The notes: generated by a model not told the origin, from the sequence alone. Shown: positions 43,324-52,866, numbered from the stretch's first letter. The stretch is DNA of 64,000 bases from Frigidibacter sp. (GCF_030695035.1 NZ_JAUYTT010000008.1:62001-126000); one strand, 5' to 3'. Made by a program: numbers and translations.

Positions 43324-43914
43324 TCAGCGCGCGTCAAAGAACGCCCGTGTCCGCGCCCGCACCCAGTCCCACAGCGCCGGGGCGCCTCGGGCGACCTTGG
43401 CGCCCACACGGGCGTCCAGCTGCTCCGCGGTCACGTTGTAGCTGATCCACGTCCCGCCGCCGCTTTCGATGTTGTGCATCACCGGCTGCACCCGGTCCAA
43501 AGCCTTGGCGAACACCGCATCCGGCGTCTCCGCCGCCTCGAACTCTTCCCACAGCGCCCGCAGATCGGCACCCAGATCCGCTGGCAGCAGCCCGAAGATC
43601 CGGTCCGCCGCCGCAGCCTCGGCCGCAACCGTCTCCGCACTGCCATGCGCGGCGCCGTTCGCCGAATGGATCGGCACATCGCCCACGTCGATCTCGACCA
43701 GATCATGCAGGATCAGCATCCGCACCACCCGGTCAATGCTCACCCCCGGGCCGGCCTGATCGGCCAGAACCATCGCGTACAGCGCCAGATGCCAGGAATG
43801 CTCGCCGGAATTTTCACGCCGCGAGCCATCGCAGAGCGTGGTGGCGCGCAGGACGTGCTTCAGCCTGTCGGCCTCGTTCAGGAACGCGAACTGCGCCGCC
43901 AGCCGCGCGCTCAC
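43324..43914 (-). CDS. HD-domain phosphohydrolase
   Basis: A 196-residue protein. The metal set of an HD domain is visible: His in SGEHSWHLALYA, His-Asp in MLILHDLVEIDVGD, and Asp further down in KALDRVQPVMHN. It resembles YfbR/HDDC2-type 5'-deoxynucleotidases. Substrate unknown. It overlaps a 72-residue gene by 4 nt and they are co-transcribed. Confidence 0.85.
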   Translation of the reverse strand: MSARLAAQFAFLNEADRLKHVLRATTLCDGSRRENSGEHSWHLALYAMVLADQAGPGVSIDRVVRMLILHDLVEIDVGDVPIHSANGAAHGSAETVAAEAAAADRIFGLLPADLGADLRALWEEFEAAETPDAVFAKALDRVQPVMHNIESGGGTWISYNVTAEQLDARVGAKVARGAPALWDWVRARTRAFFDAR

Positions 43915-44129
43915 CCGCGCACCTTCGCCAGCGCCGCCTCCAGCGTGCGGCGGCCGCGGCGTTCGGCCAGCCGCAGCCGGATCGAGGTCATGAAGGTTTC
44001 CTGCAAGGTGGGCGACAGCTCGCCCACCGATTTCGCGACCTTCTCATAGAACCGGTCATCCCCAAGCTCATCGAGCGCGTCCAGGACGTCCCGGGCAAGC
44101 TCGTCGGCCAGATCGTCCAGCAGCGCCAT
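43911..44129 (-). CDS. Small conserved hypothetical protein, 72 residues
   Basis: A short helical, charged protein (MALLDDLADELARDVLDALDELGDDRFYEKVAKSV, basic C-terminus). I know no function. The ATGA overlap with the HD gene and the 9-nt gap to the hydrolase gene stop support it as a real gene in a three-gene operon. Confidence 0.7.
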   Translation of the reverse strand: MALLDDLADELARDVLDALDELGDDRFYEKVAKSVGELSPTLQETFMTSIRLRLAERRGRRTLEAALAKVRG

Positions 44130-44138
44130 GGGGCCCCC

Positions 44139-44798
44139 TTAGCGCGACACTTCGCCCAGACGGCGCTTCACATAGTCGCTGACCGTGGTGATCATCGGCG
44201 TCATATGCGCCTCGTCATCCTTGAAGAAGTGGTCCGCGCCCTCGACCAGATGGTGGGTCACGGTGATGCCCTTCTGCTCGCGCAGCTTGCCCACCAGGGT
44301 CGCGGTATCCTTCGGCGGCGCCACGCGGTCGGCAGTGCCGTTGATGATGAGGCCCGAGGAGGGGCAGGGCGCCAGGAAGCTGAAATCATACATGTTTGCC
44401 GGCGGCGAGACGGAAATGAAGCCGGTGATCTCGGGCCGCCGCATCAGAAGCTGCATGCCGATCCAGGCGCCAAAGGAAAAGCCCGCGACCCAGCAATGCT
44501 TGGCATTGGGGTTCATCGCCTGCAGGTAATCCAGCGCCGAGGCGGCATCCGAAAGCTCGCCGATGCCCTGGTCATACTCGCCCTGGCTGCGGCCAACCCC
44601 GCGGAAGTTGAAGCGCAGCACCGTGAAGCCAAGCTTGTGGAACGCGTAGTGCAGGTTATACACGACGCGATTGTTCATGGTGCCGCCAAACTGCGGATGC
44701 GGATGCAGCACGATGGCAATCGGGGCGTCTCGTTCTTTCTGGGGGTGGTATCGGCCTTCCAGACGGCCCTCGGGGCCGGGGAAAATCACTTCGGGCAT
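44139..44798 (-). CDS. Alpha/beta hydrolase, YtkD/YfhR-like DUF (serine hydrolase)
   Basis: A 219-residue cytoplasmic hydrolase. It has LHPHPQFGGTMNNRVVYNLHYAFHKLGF (about 31-58), the nucleophile elbow GFSFGAWIG with Ser, Asp in INGTADRVAPP and His in EGADHFF. This subgroup is common and conserved in alphaproteobacteria but lacks an assigned substrate. ATG 44798 places MPEVIFPGPEGRLEG at the start, which is the usual beginning. Confidence 0.85.
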   Translation of the reverse strand: MPEVIFPGPEGRLEGRYHPQKERDAPIAIVLHPHPQFGGTMNNRVVYNLHYAFHKLGFTVLRFNFRGVGRSQGEYDQGIGELSDAASALDYLQAMNPNAKHCWVAGFSFGAWIGMQLLMRRPEITGFISVSPPANMYDFSFLAPCPSSGLIINGTADRVAPPKDTATLVGKLREQKGITVTHHLVEGADHFFKDDEAHMTPMITTVSDYVKRRLGEVSR

Positions 44799-44839
44799 CG
44801 CCTCGCCTGACTTTTTTGCGGGACCGTGCGAGACCATTC

Positions 44840-44875
44840 TTGACGGTTTCGGTCGGAGACCCTAGAACTATTCTA
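44840..44875 (+). promoter_or_regulatory. iscR promoter with overlapping operator
   Basis: TTGACG (44840-44845) and TAGAAC (44863-44868) are 17 nt apart, a sound sigma-70 pair. The -10 element begins the dyad TAGAA-CTA-TTCTA (44863-44875), so a bound regulator would cover the -10. IscR autorepression is the likely meaning. The start codon is about 100 nt downstream. Confidence 0.7.
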
Positions 44876-44974
44876 ACTTCCGGTCATGGGGCATCTCCCC
44901 AAGCCGGACCGCCGGGTGGATTGGAGTTAAGCGGCCTTCCCCGCGGCGTCAATGTCTTTGGCGCAGAGGTATGC

Positions 44975-45433
44975 ATGAAACTCTCGACGAAAGGCCGCTA
45001 CGCGATGGTGGCGCTGGTGGACCTGGCTACGGCCCGGCCCGAGCAACTGACCTCGCTGGCCGAGATCTCGAAACGGCAGGACATTTCCCTGCCGTACCTG
45101 GAGCAGCTCTTCGTGAAGCTGCGCCGCGCGGGCCTTGTGGACTCGGTCCGCGGCCCCGGCGGCGGCTACAAGCTGGCGCGTGACCCGGCCGAGATCCGCA
45201 TTTCCGAAGTGCTGGAGGCGGTGGATGAAACCGTCAGCGCCATGCACACCGGCGCCGGGGTGACGGGCGGCGTGTCGGGCAGCCGGGCGCAGTCGATGAC
45301 CAACCGGCTGTGGGAAAGCCTTTCTGCTCAGGTCTATGTCTTCCTGCACCAGACCACGTTGGGGGATGTGATGAAGAACGCGCTCAAACCCTGTCCCGCG
45401 GTGCCCTCGCTGTTCCGCGTCGTCGACGAGTAA
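44975..45433 (+). CDS. iscR: Iron-sulfur cluster regulator IscR (Rrf2 family)
   Basis: A 152-residue Rrf2 regulator with HTH (LAEISKRQDISLPYLEQLFVKLRRAGLVDSVRGPGGGYKLA, about 28-68). It contains only one cysteine, Cys140 in LKPCPAV, instead of the usual three. IscR of Rhodobacter sphaeroides is known to bind its Fe-S cluster with a single cysteine, so this fits the lineage. ATG 44975 starts the conserved MKLSTKGRYAM. It heads the suf cluster. Confidence 0.93.
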   Translation: MKLSTKGRYAMVALVDLATARPEQLTSLAEISKRQDISLPYLEQLFVKLRRAGLVDSVRGPGGGYKLARDPAEIRISEVLEAVDETVSAMHTGAGVTGGVSGSRAQSMTNRLWESLSAQVYVFLHQTTLGDVMKNALKPCPAVPSLFRVVDE

Positions 45434-45445
45434 AGGACGCCGCCC

Positions 45446-46492
45446 GTGCCAACCCGCGCCTATCTTGACTGGAATGCGACCACGCCCCTGCGCCCCGAGG
45501 CGCGGGCGGCGATGATCGCGGCCATGGATGTGGTGGGCAACCCCTCCTCGGTCCATGCCGAGGGGCGGGGGGCCAAGGCGCTGCTGGAACGTGCCCGCGG
45601 CCAGATCGCGGCGGCACTCGGGGCCGAGGGCGCCGACATCGTCTTCACCTCCAGCGCGACCGAGGCGGCGGCGCTGGCCCTCGCCGGCCGCGGCCTCGCC
45701 TCGGCGGCAGTGGAGCATGACGCGGTGCTGGCCTGGACCGATGCCAGCCTGCCGGTGGATGGCGAGGGGCGGGTAACCGTCACTGACCCTGCCCGCAGTA
45801 CGCTGCAGCTGGCCAACAGCGAAACCGGCGTGGTGCAGGATCTGCCCGCGGGCCTCGCGGTTTCCGACCTCACGCAGGCCTTCGGCAAGCTGCCGCTCGC
45901 CTTCAACTGGCTCGGCTGCGACATCGGACTTGTCAGCGCGCATAAACTCGGCGGCCCCAAGGGCGTAGGCGCGCTGGTCCTGCGCCGCGGGATCGAGCTT
46001 CCCGCCCAGATCAAGGGCGGCGGGCAGGAAATGGGCCGCCGGGCCGGGACCGAGAATCTGATCGGCATCGCCGGCTTTGCCGCAGCAGCCGAGGCAGCGG
46101 CGCGCGATCTGGCCAATGGGGTCTGGGAAGAGGTCGCCGAACTTAGAAATATTCTAGAATGGGCGGTGGAATCCTGCGCCGAAGATGTTACTTTTGCCGG
46201 CAGAGACGCGGCGAGGCTGCCAAACACCACCACGATCATCTGTCCCGGCTGGAAGGGAGAGACCCAGGTGATGCAGATGGATCTGGCGGGATTTTCGGTC
46301 TCGGCAGGATCAGCCTGCTCCAGCGGCAAGGTGCGCGCAAGCCGCACCCTCGCCGCGATGGGCCATGACGCCGCCGCCGCGGCCAGCGCGATCCGGGTGT
46401 CGATCGGCCCCCAGACCACGCGCGACGAGATAGAGCGCCTTGCCGAGGCATGGCTGAAAGCACGGGCGCGCCACCGGGCGCGCGCTGCATGA
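45446..46492 (+). CDS. Cysteine desulfurase, NifS/IscS-like (short form)
   Basis: A 348-residue class V aminotransferase that supplies sulfur for Fe-S assembly. PLP lysine K167 (SAHKLGGPKG) and catalytic Cys291 (SAGSACSSGKV) are present. It is about 40-50 residues shorter than E. coli IscS, mainly at the C-terminus and in mid-protein loops. Start is GTG 45446 with AAAGGA 9 nt upstream. It comes directly after iscR and before sufB, the second of two desulfurases in the cluster (see sufS). Confidence 0.88.
   Translation: MPTRAYLDWNATTPLRPEARAAMIAAMDVVGNPSSVHAEGRGAKALLERARGQIAAALGAEGADIVFTSSATEAAALALAGRGLASAAVEHDAVLAWTDASLPVDGEGRVTVTDPARSTLQLANSETGVVQDLPAGLAVSDLTQAFGKLPLAFNWLGCDIGLVSAHKLGGPKGVGALVLRRGIELPAQIKGGGQEMGRRAGTENLIGIAGFAAAAEAAARDLANGVWEEVAELRNILEWAVESCAEDVTFAGRDAARLPNTTTIICPGWKGETQVMQMDLAGFSVSAGSACSSGKVRASRTLAAMGHDAAAAASAIRVSIGPQTTRDEIERLAEAWLKARARHRARAA
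46144..46156. promoter_or_regulatory. Second copy of the iscR-type palindrome, inside the nifS-like gene
   Basis: TAGAA-ATA-TTCTA has the same arms and spacing as the operator at 44863-44875. It lies 388 nt upstream of sufB within the coding sequence of the desulfurase gene. It could mark an internal regulated promoter for sufB, or be chance. Confidence 0.4.
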
Positions 46493-46531
46493 ACTTCGCG
46501 CCGTAAGGTGCTGTAACGGAACGGAAAGACG

Positions 46532-48094
46532 ATGGCGCTGGAAACCGAGATCGAGACCCCCGAGATGGAAGCCCCAGAACTTCAGGTAGGCGAACTGGAA
46601 GTGCGCGAAGGCGTCGACCGCGAAACGGTCGAGACCGTGGCGAACATGGGCAGCTACAAATACGGCTGGGACACCGATATCGAGATGGACTATGCCCCCA
46701 AGGGCCTGTCCGAAGACATCGTGCGCCTGATCTCGTCCAAGAATGACGAACCCGAATGGATGCTGGAATGGCGCCTGCAGGCCTATCGCCGCTGGCTGCA
46801 GCTGGAAGAGCCGCGGTGGGCGATGCTCAACTATCCCGAAATCGACTATCAGGACCAGTTCTACTACGCGACGCCCAAAAGCATGGCCGAGCGCCCCAAA
46901 AGCCTTGAGGATGTCGATCCCAAGCTGCTGGCGACCTATGAAAAACTCGGCATCCCGCTGAAGGAGCAGATGCTGCTGGCGGGCGTCGAGGGCGCCGAGG
47001 AGATCACCTCGGGCCGCAAGGTCGCCGTCGATGCGGTGTTCGATTCTGTCAGCGTCGGCACCACCTTCAAGGCCGAGCTCGCCAAGGCTGGGGTCATCTT
47101 CTGCTCGATCTCGGAAGCGATCCGCGAGCATCCGGAACTTGTGAAGAAATACCTCGGCACCGTCGTGCCGCAGTCGGACAACTTCTTCGCCACGCTCAAC
47201 AGTGCCGTGTTTTCTGATGGCAGCTTCGTCTACATCCCGCCGAACACCAAATGCCCGATGGAGCTGTCCACCTATTTCCGCATCAATGCCGAGAATACGG
47301 GGCAGTTCGAACGCACCCTGATCATCGCCGACAAGGGCAGCTATGTCAGCTATCTCGAAGGCTGCACCGCGCCCAAGCGCGACATCGCGCAGCTGCATGC
47401 GGCCGTGGTGGAAATCGTGCTGCTGGACGATGCCGAGGTGAAATACTCCACCGTCCAGAACTGGTATCCGGGCGATGAAGAGGGCAAGGGCGGCATCTAC
47501 AACTTCGTCACCAAGCGCGCCGATTGCCGGGGTGCGCGGTCCAAGGTGATGTGGACGCAGGTCGAAACCGGCTCGGCGATCACCTGGAAATACCCCTCCT
47601 GCCTTCTGCGCGGCGATGACAGCCAGGGCGAGTTCTATTCCATCGCCATCGCCAACAACATGCAGCAGGCCGATACCGGCACCAAGATGGTGCATCTGGG
47701 CAAGAACACCAAAAGCCGGATCGTCTCCAAGGGCATCTCGGCGGGCAAGGCGCAGAACACCTATCGCGGCCTTGTGTCGATGCACCCCAAAGCCACCAAC
47801 AGCCGCAACTACACCCAATGCGACAGCCTGCTGATCGGCTCGGGCTGCGGCGCGCACACGGTCCCTTACATCGAGGTCAAGAACAACTCGAGCCGGGTGG
47901 AGCATGAGGCGACGACCTCCAAGGTCGATGACGATCAGCTGTTCTACTGCCGCTCGCGCGGGATGGACGAGGAGGAAGCGGTGGCGCTGGTCGTCAACGG
48001 CTTCTGCCGCGAGGTGCTGCAGGCGCTGCCAATGGAATTTGCCATGGAAGCGCAGGCGCTGGTGGCGATCTCGCTGGAAGGATCGGTCGGATGA
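46532..48094 (+). CDS. sufB: Fe-S cluster assembly scaffold SufB
   Basis: A 520-residue beta-helix scaffold of the SufBCD complex. Conserved stretches include [63 protein letters not shown] and, near the C-terminus, [26 protein letters not shown]. An N-terminal extension of about 25 acidic residues is present. It overlaps the next gene by ATGA. Confidence 0.96.
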   Translation: MALETEIETPEMEAPELQVGELEVREGVDRETVETVANMGSYKYGWDTDIEMDYAPKGLSEDIVRLISSKNDEPEWMLEWRLQAYRRWLQLEEPRWAMLNYPEIDYQDQFYYATPKSMAERPKSLEDVDPKLLATYEKLGIPLKEQMLLAGVEGAEEITSGRKVAVDAVFDSVSVGTTFKAELAKAGVIFCSISEAIREHPELVKKYLGTVVPQSDNFFATLNSAVFSDGSFVYIPPNTKCPMELSTYFRINAENTGQFERTLIIADKGSYVSYLEGCTAPKRDIAQLHAAVVEIVLLDDAEVKYSTVQNWYPGDEEGKGGIYNFVTKRADCRGARSKVMWTQVETGSAITWKYPSCLLRGDDSQGEFYSIAIANNMQQADTGTKMVHLGKNTKSRIVSKGISAGKAQNTYRGLVSMHPKATNSRNYTQCDSLLIGSGCGAHTVPYIEVKNNSSRVEHEATTSKVDDDQLFYCRSRGMDEEEAVALVVNGFCREVLQALPMEFAMEAQALVAISLEGSVG

Positions 48095-48402
48095 TTGTCA
48101 CCACCACGCCAACCGTCGAAGGCCACCCGATCGCCCAATACCACGGCATCGTCACCGGCGAGGCGATCTTGGGTGCCAATATCGTGCGCGATCTCTTCGC
48201 GGGGATCACCGACATTCTGGGCGGCCGGTCGGGCGCCTATGAAAAGGCGCTGGCCGAGGCGCGGGAAACCGCCCTGCGCGAGTTGGAGGAGCGGGCGGCC
48301 GCAATGGGCGCAACCGCCGTGGTCGGCGTCGATCTGGATTACGAGGTCATCAACAACATGCTGATGGTCTCGGCTTCGGGAACCGCCGTCACACTCGGCT
48401 GA
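48091..48402 (+). CDS. YbjQ/UPF0145-family protein
   Basis: A 103-residue protein of the YbjQ heavy-metal-binding-domain family. It has [49 protein letters not shown] and [14 protein letters not shown]. Such proteins form pentamers or decamers and their role is unknown. It is inserted between sufB and sufC with 4-nt overlap to sufB, suggesting a link to Fe-S assembly or metal supply. Confidence 0.88.
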   Translation: MIVTTTPTVEGHPIAQYHGIVTGEAILGANIVRDLFAGITDILGGRSGAYEKALAEARETALRELEERAAAMGATAVVGVDLDYEVINNMLMVSASGTAVTLG

Positions 48403-48481
48403 GGCCGGATCATTCACGGGGGCACTGGCCCCTAGACACCCCACTATCGCGCCCGGCGCGGGACATAAGGATCAAGGAAAA

Positions 48482-49237
48482 ATGCTGGAAATCAAGAACC
48501 TGCATGTGAAACTTGAAGAAGAGGACAAGGTGATCCTCAAGGGCGTCGACCTGACGGTCGAGGCTGGCAAGGTCCATGCGATCATGGGGCCGAACGGGTC
48601 CGGCAAGTCCACGCTGTCCTATGTGCTCTCGGGCCGCGGCGGCTATGAGGTGACCGGGGGCTCGGCGACGCTGGACGGCGCCGAACTGTTGGATATGGAG
48701 CCTGAAGAGCGCGCCGCGGCCGGCCTGTTCCTGGCCTTCCAGTATCCGGTGGAGATCCCGGGCGTCGGCAACATGACCTTCCTGCGCACCGCGGTGAATG
48801 CGCAGCGCAAGGCCCGCGGCGAGCCCGAGGTCAGCGCGGCAGAGTTCCTGAAGCTGGTGCGGGCGCAGGCGAAACTGCTGAACATCGACGCCGAGATGCT
48901 CAAGCGTCCGGTGAATGTCGGCTTCTCGGGCGGCGAGAAAAAGCGCAACGAAATCCTGCAGATGGCGATGCTGGAGCCGCGGATGTGCATCCTCGATGAA
49001 ACCGACAGCGGCCTCGATGTCGATGCGATGCGGCTGGTGGCGGACGGTGTGAACGCCCTGCGCGACGGCAAGCGCGGGTTCCTTGTGATCACCCACTATC
49101 AGCGGCTGCTGGACCATATCAAACCCGATGTCGTGCACATCATGGCCGATGGCCGCATCATCAAGACCGGCGGGCCGGAACTGGCGCGGGAAGTCGAAGA
49201 GAACGGCTATGCCGATATCTTGGCGGAGGTGCAGTGA
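48482..49237 (+). CDS. sufC: Fe-S assembly ATPase SufC
   Basis: A 251-residue ABC ATPase that powers SufBCD. Walker A GPNGSGKS (36-43), signature GFSGGEKKRNEILQ and Walker B MCILDETDSGLDVDA are intact. Its stop overlaps the sufD start by one base. Confidence 0.97.
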   Translation: MLEIKNLHVKLEEEDKVILKGVDLTVEAGKVHAIMGPNGSGKSTLSYVLSGRGGYEVTGGSATLDGAELLDMEPEERAAAGLFLAFQYPVEIPGVGNMTFLRTAVNAQRKARGEPEVSAAEFLKLVRAQAKLLNIDAEMLKRPVNVGFSGGEKKRNEILQMAMLEPRMCILDETDSGLDVDAMRLVADGVNALRDGKRGFLVITHYQRLLDHIKPDVVHIMADGRIIKTGGPELAREVEENGYADILAEVQ

Positions 49238-50532
49238 TGGCAGCGCCAAAGCCCCGCAGCGACCTGCGGGCAGAGCTTACCGCGGCGCGGCTGGCAGCGC
49301 TGGACCTGCCGCAGGGCGGCTTCACGGCGCCCGCGCGCGCCGATGCGCTGGCGCGGCTTCAGGCGATGGGCCTGCCGACCCGGCGCGACGAGTACTGGAA
49401 ATACACCGACCCGACCGCGCTAACCGCTGCCGACGCGTCGCCCGCCGCGGTGCTGGTGGACGCGGAAGCGCCGGTCTTCGAAGCTATCGACCGGCTGAAG
49501 ATCGTGTTCGTGGACGGCGTCTTCGATGCTGCTGCCTCCGACGATCTGTCGCTGGAAGGCCTCGAGATCTCGCGTCTGGCCGAGGCTGGCGACATCCACT
49601 GGGCGCAGGGCCTCTACGGCACGCTGGAGGCGAAGGGCCAGATCCCGGTCGCGCGCCCGCTCGCAGTGCTGAATTCCGCGGCGGCAACCGATGGGGTGCT
49701 GATCCGGGTGACGGGGCGGGTGAGCAAACCCGTGGAGCTGATTTATCGCCATATGTCAGAGGCTTCCGACGCGATCCTCCACCACTTTGTGAAGATAGAG
49801 CCGCAAGCTGATGTAACTGTTCTGGAATCCGGCCCCGGCGCTTCGCGGTTCAACACCGTGATGGAAGTCGACCTTGGCGCCCATGCCAGCTTCCACCATA
49901 TCCGCGTTCAGGGGCGCGACCACCATCGCCGTGCCGTGACGCATGTGTTCGCGCGCATCGCGTCCGAGGCGACGTTCAAGTCATTCACGCTGACGATGAA
50001 CGGCGCGCTGACGCGGAACGAGGCGGTGCTGGACATTGTCGGCGACCATGCCACCGCCCACATCGCGGGCGCCACCGTGGGGGATGCGAAAACCGTGCCG
50101 TTCCATCAGGATGACACCGTTTTCGTGACCCATGCCGGCACCCATTGCGAAAGCCGGCAGGTGTTCAAGAAGGTGCTGAAGAACGGCGCCACCGGCGTGT
50201 TCCAGGGCAAGATCCTGGTGAAGCCCGGCGCGCAGAAGACCGATGGCTACCAGATCAGCCAGGCCCTGCTGCTCGACGGCGACAGCCAGTTCCTGGCCAA
50301 GCCCGAGCTGGAAATCTACGCCGATGACGTGAAATGCTCGCATGGCTCCACCTCGGGCGCCATCGACGACACGGCGCTGTTCTACCTGCGCTCGCGCGGG
50401 GTGCCGCTGGCCGAGGCGCAGGCGCTGCTGGTGCTGTCCTTCCTCGGCGATGCGATTGCCGAGATCGAGGACGCGGATATCGCCGAGGCGATCACCGCGC
50501 GGCTGGAAGCCTGGCTGGCGCGCCGGCGTTGA
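49237..50532 (+). CDS. sufD: Fe-S assembly protein SufD
   Basis: A 431-residue SufB paralogue that pairs with SufB on SufC. Typical is the C-terminal CSHGSTSGAIDDTALFYLRSRGVPLAEAQALLVLSFLGDAI (about 367-407). GGAGG is 7 nt before ATG 49237; a GTG one codon earlier is possible. Located immediately after sufC. Confidence 0.94.
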   Translation: MAAPKPRSDLRAELTAARLAALDLPQGGFTAPARADALARLQAMGLPTRRDEYWKYTDPTALTAADASPAAVLVDAEAPVFEAIDRLKIVFVDGVFDAAASDDLSLEGLEISRLAEAGDIHWAQGLYGTLEAKGQIPVARPLAVLNSAAATDGVLIRVTGRVSKPVELIYRHMSEASDAILHHFVKIEPQADVTVLESGPGASRFNTVMEVDLGAHASFHHIRVQGRDHHRRAVTHVFARIASEATFKSFTLTMNGALTRNEAVLDIVGDHATAHIAGATVGDAKTVPFHQDDTVFVTHAGTHCESRQVFKKVLKNGATGVFQGKILVKPGAQKTDGYQISQALLLDGDSQFLAKPELEIYADDVKCSHGSTSGAIDDTALFYLRSRGVPLAEAQALLVLSFLGDAIAEIEDADIAEAITARLEAWLARRR

Positions 50533-50546
50533 GGGGGCGCTGAGCA

Positions 50547-51032
50547 ATGGCGCTGACCGATGATATCCTGTCGACTTGGCGCAACCCGCGCCGGGTGATG
50601 GCGCGGATCCTGGATGCCGGGCCGCGGGAAGACCGGGCGCTGGTGTTCCTGCTGGTCGCGGTGCTGGTGATCTATGTCTCGCTCTGGCCGGCCCTCTCGC
50701 GCGCCGCCGTGCTGATGCCCGAGGCGCCGCTGGCGCAGCGGCTGCTGGCCGCCTTCTTCGGCGTGCTGCTGCTGGTGCCGTTGGCCTATCCGCTGGCGGC
50801 GCTGAGCCACCTTGCCAGCCGCGCGGCGGGCGGGCAGGGCACATGGCAGGGCGCGCGGATCGCCCTTTTCTGGGCGCTGCTCGCCGTCTCGCCGCTGATG
50901 TTGCTGCGCGGCCTTGTCGCAGGGCTGATCGGCATCGGGATCCAGCTGCAACTGCTGGACCTGCTGGTCTTTGCCGGCTTTCTGTGGATATGGCTGTCGG
51001 GACTTTGGGTGGCAGAGTTTCGGGGGACCTGA
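50547..51032 (+). CDS. Yip1-like integral membrane protein 1
   Basis: A 161-residue protein with about four hydrophobic helices after a short soluble start (MALTDDILSTWRNPRRVMARILDAG). It looks like a YIP1-family protein. No known function in Fe-S assembly. It lies between sufD and sufS, 14 nt after sufD, and its stop overlaps the next start (TGATG). Confidence 0.7.
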   Translation: MALTDDILSTWRNPRRVMARILDAGPREDRALVFLLVAVLVIYVSLWPALSRAAVLMPEAPLAQRLLAAFFGVLLLVPLAYPLAALSHLASRAAGGQGTWQGARIALFWALLAVSPLMLLRGLVAGLIGIGIQLQLLDLLVFAGFLWIWLSGLWVAEFRGT

Positions 51033-51628
51033 TGCAGCTTGAACTGAAATCTCTGGTGATGCTGGCGCGCGAGTCCGTTGCCGATCCGCGCGGCGTGGCG
51101 CGTAGCCTGATGGCGATGAACCTGCCGATGGAGGCGCGCTGGCTGGGCATGGCGGTGACGGTGGCGCTGTCTGTGCTGCTGACGCAGCTGGCGCTGCTGG
51201 TGATGCAGGTGCCGAGCGGCGGCCAGCTTGGCGGGATGATGGGATCGCCGGCGAGCGCCGCGGCGACGCAGCTGGGGATCATGCTGGCGCTGTCGCTTGG
51301 CATCGGCCATGTCGGGCGGATGCTGGGCGGCAAGGGCAATTTCCCCGATGCGCTGCTGCTGGTGACCTGGGCCGAGTTCGTGCTGGTGCTGTTGCAGGTG
51401 ATCCAGATGGTCGCGGCGCTGATCTTCCCCTTCTCCTCGGTGCTGATCGGCTTTGCCGGGGTGGCGCTGTTCTTCTGGCAGCTGACGCAGTTCACCGCCG
51501 AGCTGCATGGCTTCACCAATCCGGTGAAGGTGTTCTTCGGGCTGCTGGCGGGCTTCTTCGCCGCGGCCTTTGCGCTGGTGGTGGTGCTGTCAATCCTGGG
51601 GGTGTCCCCGGCCGAGCTTGGAGCCTGA
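51032..51628 (+). CDS. Yip1-like integral membrane protein 2
   Basis: A 198-residue membrane protein with about five helices, starting MQLELKSLVMLARESVADPRGVARSLMAMNLP. The same style as the preceding gene suggests two related YIP1-domain proteins. Role unknown, but they are translationally coupled inside the suf operon, 3 nt before sufS. Confidence 0.72.
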   Translation: MQLELKSLVMLARESVADPRGVARSLMAMNLPMEARWLGMAVTVALSVLLTQLALLVMQVPSGGQLGGMMGSPASAAATQLGIMLALSLGIGHVGRMLGGKGNFPDALLLVTWAEFVLVLLQVIQMVAALIFPFSSVLIGFAGVALFFWQLTQFTAELHGFTNPVKVFFGLLAGFFAAAFALVVVLSILGVSPAELGA

Positions 51629-51631
51629 GCG

Positions 51632-52852
51632 ATGTATGATGTCGAGAAGATCCGTGCCGATTTCCCGATCCTTGCCCGCGAGGTGAACGGCAAGCCGCTG
51701 GTCTATCTCGACAATGGCGCCTCGGCGCAAAAGCCGCAGGTGGTGATCGACGCCGTCACCAACGGCTATGCGCACGATTATGCCAATGTCCATCGCGGGC
51801 TGCATTACCTCTCGACCGTCTCCACCGAGAATTACGAGGCGGTGCGCGGCAAGGTGGCGCGATTCCTGAATGCGCCGTCGGAAGACCACATCGTCTTCAC
51901 CTCCGGCACCACCGAGGCGATCAACCTTGTCTCCTATGCCTGGGCCGCGCCGCGGCTGGCCCAGGGCGATGAGATCGTGCTGTCGGTGATGGAGCATCAC
52001 GCCAATATCGTGCCCTGGCATTTCTTGCGCGAGCGGCAGGGCGTGGTGCTGAAATGGGTGGAGCCAGAGGCGGATGGCAGCCTCGATCCGGTGAAGATGC
52101 TGGCAGCCATCGGCCCGCGCACGCGGCTGCTGGCGGTGACGCACATGTCCAACGTTCTGGGGACCAAGGTCGATGTCGCCGCCATCTGCGCGGGCGCGCG
52201 GGCGAAGGGCGTGCCGGTGCTGGTCGATGGCTCCCAGGCGGCGGTGCATATGCCGGTCGATGTGCAGGCCATCGGTTGCGATTTCTACGCCATCACCGGC
52301 CACAAGCTCTACGGCCCCTCTGGCTCCGGCGCGATCTTCATCCGGCCCGAGCGCATGGCCGAGATGCGCCCCTTCCTCGGTGGCGGCGACATGATCCGCG
52401 AGGTTGCGCGCGAGACGGTGACCTATGCCGACCCGCCGATGCGCTTCGAGGCCGGAACCCCAGGCATCGTGCCGCAGATCGGCATGGGCGTGGCGCTGGA
52501 CTATCTGATGGCGCTTGGCATGGACAACATCGCCGCGCATGAGGCGGACCTGCGAGGCTATGCGCAAGCGCGCTTTGCCGGGCTGAACTGGCTCAACGTG
52601 CAGGGCCACGCCCCGGGCAAGGGCGCGATCTTCTCCTTCACGCTGGAAGGCGCCGCCCATGCCCATGACATCTCCACTGTGCTCGACAAACGCGGTATCG
52701 CGGTGCGGGCTGGCACCCATTGCGCCATGCCGCTGATGACGCATCTGGGCGTGGGCGCCACCTGCCGCGCCAGCTTTGGCCTCTACAACACGCGCGCCGA
52801 AGTGGATGCGCTGGTGGGTGCCCTGGAGCTTTGCCACGACCTCTTCGGCTGA
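51632..52852 (+). CDS. sufS: Cysteine desulfurase SufS
   Basis: A 406-residue group II desulfurase. PLP lysine K225 (ITGHKLYGPSG) and catalytic Cys364 (RAGTHCAMPLM) fall at almost the same positions as in E. coli SufS. It is the last gene of the suf cluster. No sufE or sufU gene is in the window, so the sulfur-relay partner is elsewhere or unneeded. Confidence 0.96.
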   Translation: MYDVEKIRADFPILAREVNGKPLVYLDNGASAQKPQVVIDAVTNGYAHDYANVHRGLHYLSTVSTENYEAVRGKVARFLNAPSEDHIVFTSGTTEAINLVSYAWAAPRLAQGDEIVLSVMEHHANIVPWHFLRERQGVVLKWVEPEADGSLDPVKMLAAIGPRTRLLAVTHMSNVLGTKVDVAAICAGARAKGVPVLVDGSQAAVHMPVDVQAIGCDFYAITGHKLYGPSGSGAIFIRPERMAEMRPFLGGGDMIREVARETVTYADPPMRFEAGTPGIVPQIGMGVALDYLMALGMDNIAAHEADLRGYAQARFAGLNWLNVQGHAPGKGAIFSFTLEGAAHAHDISTVLDKRGIAVRAGTHCAMPLMTHLGVGATCRASFGLYNTRAEVDALVGALELCHDLFG

Positions 52853-52866
52853 GGCGCCTCTTCCCC

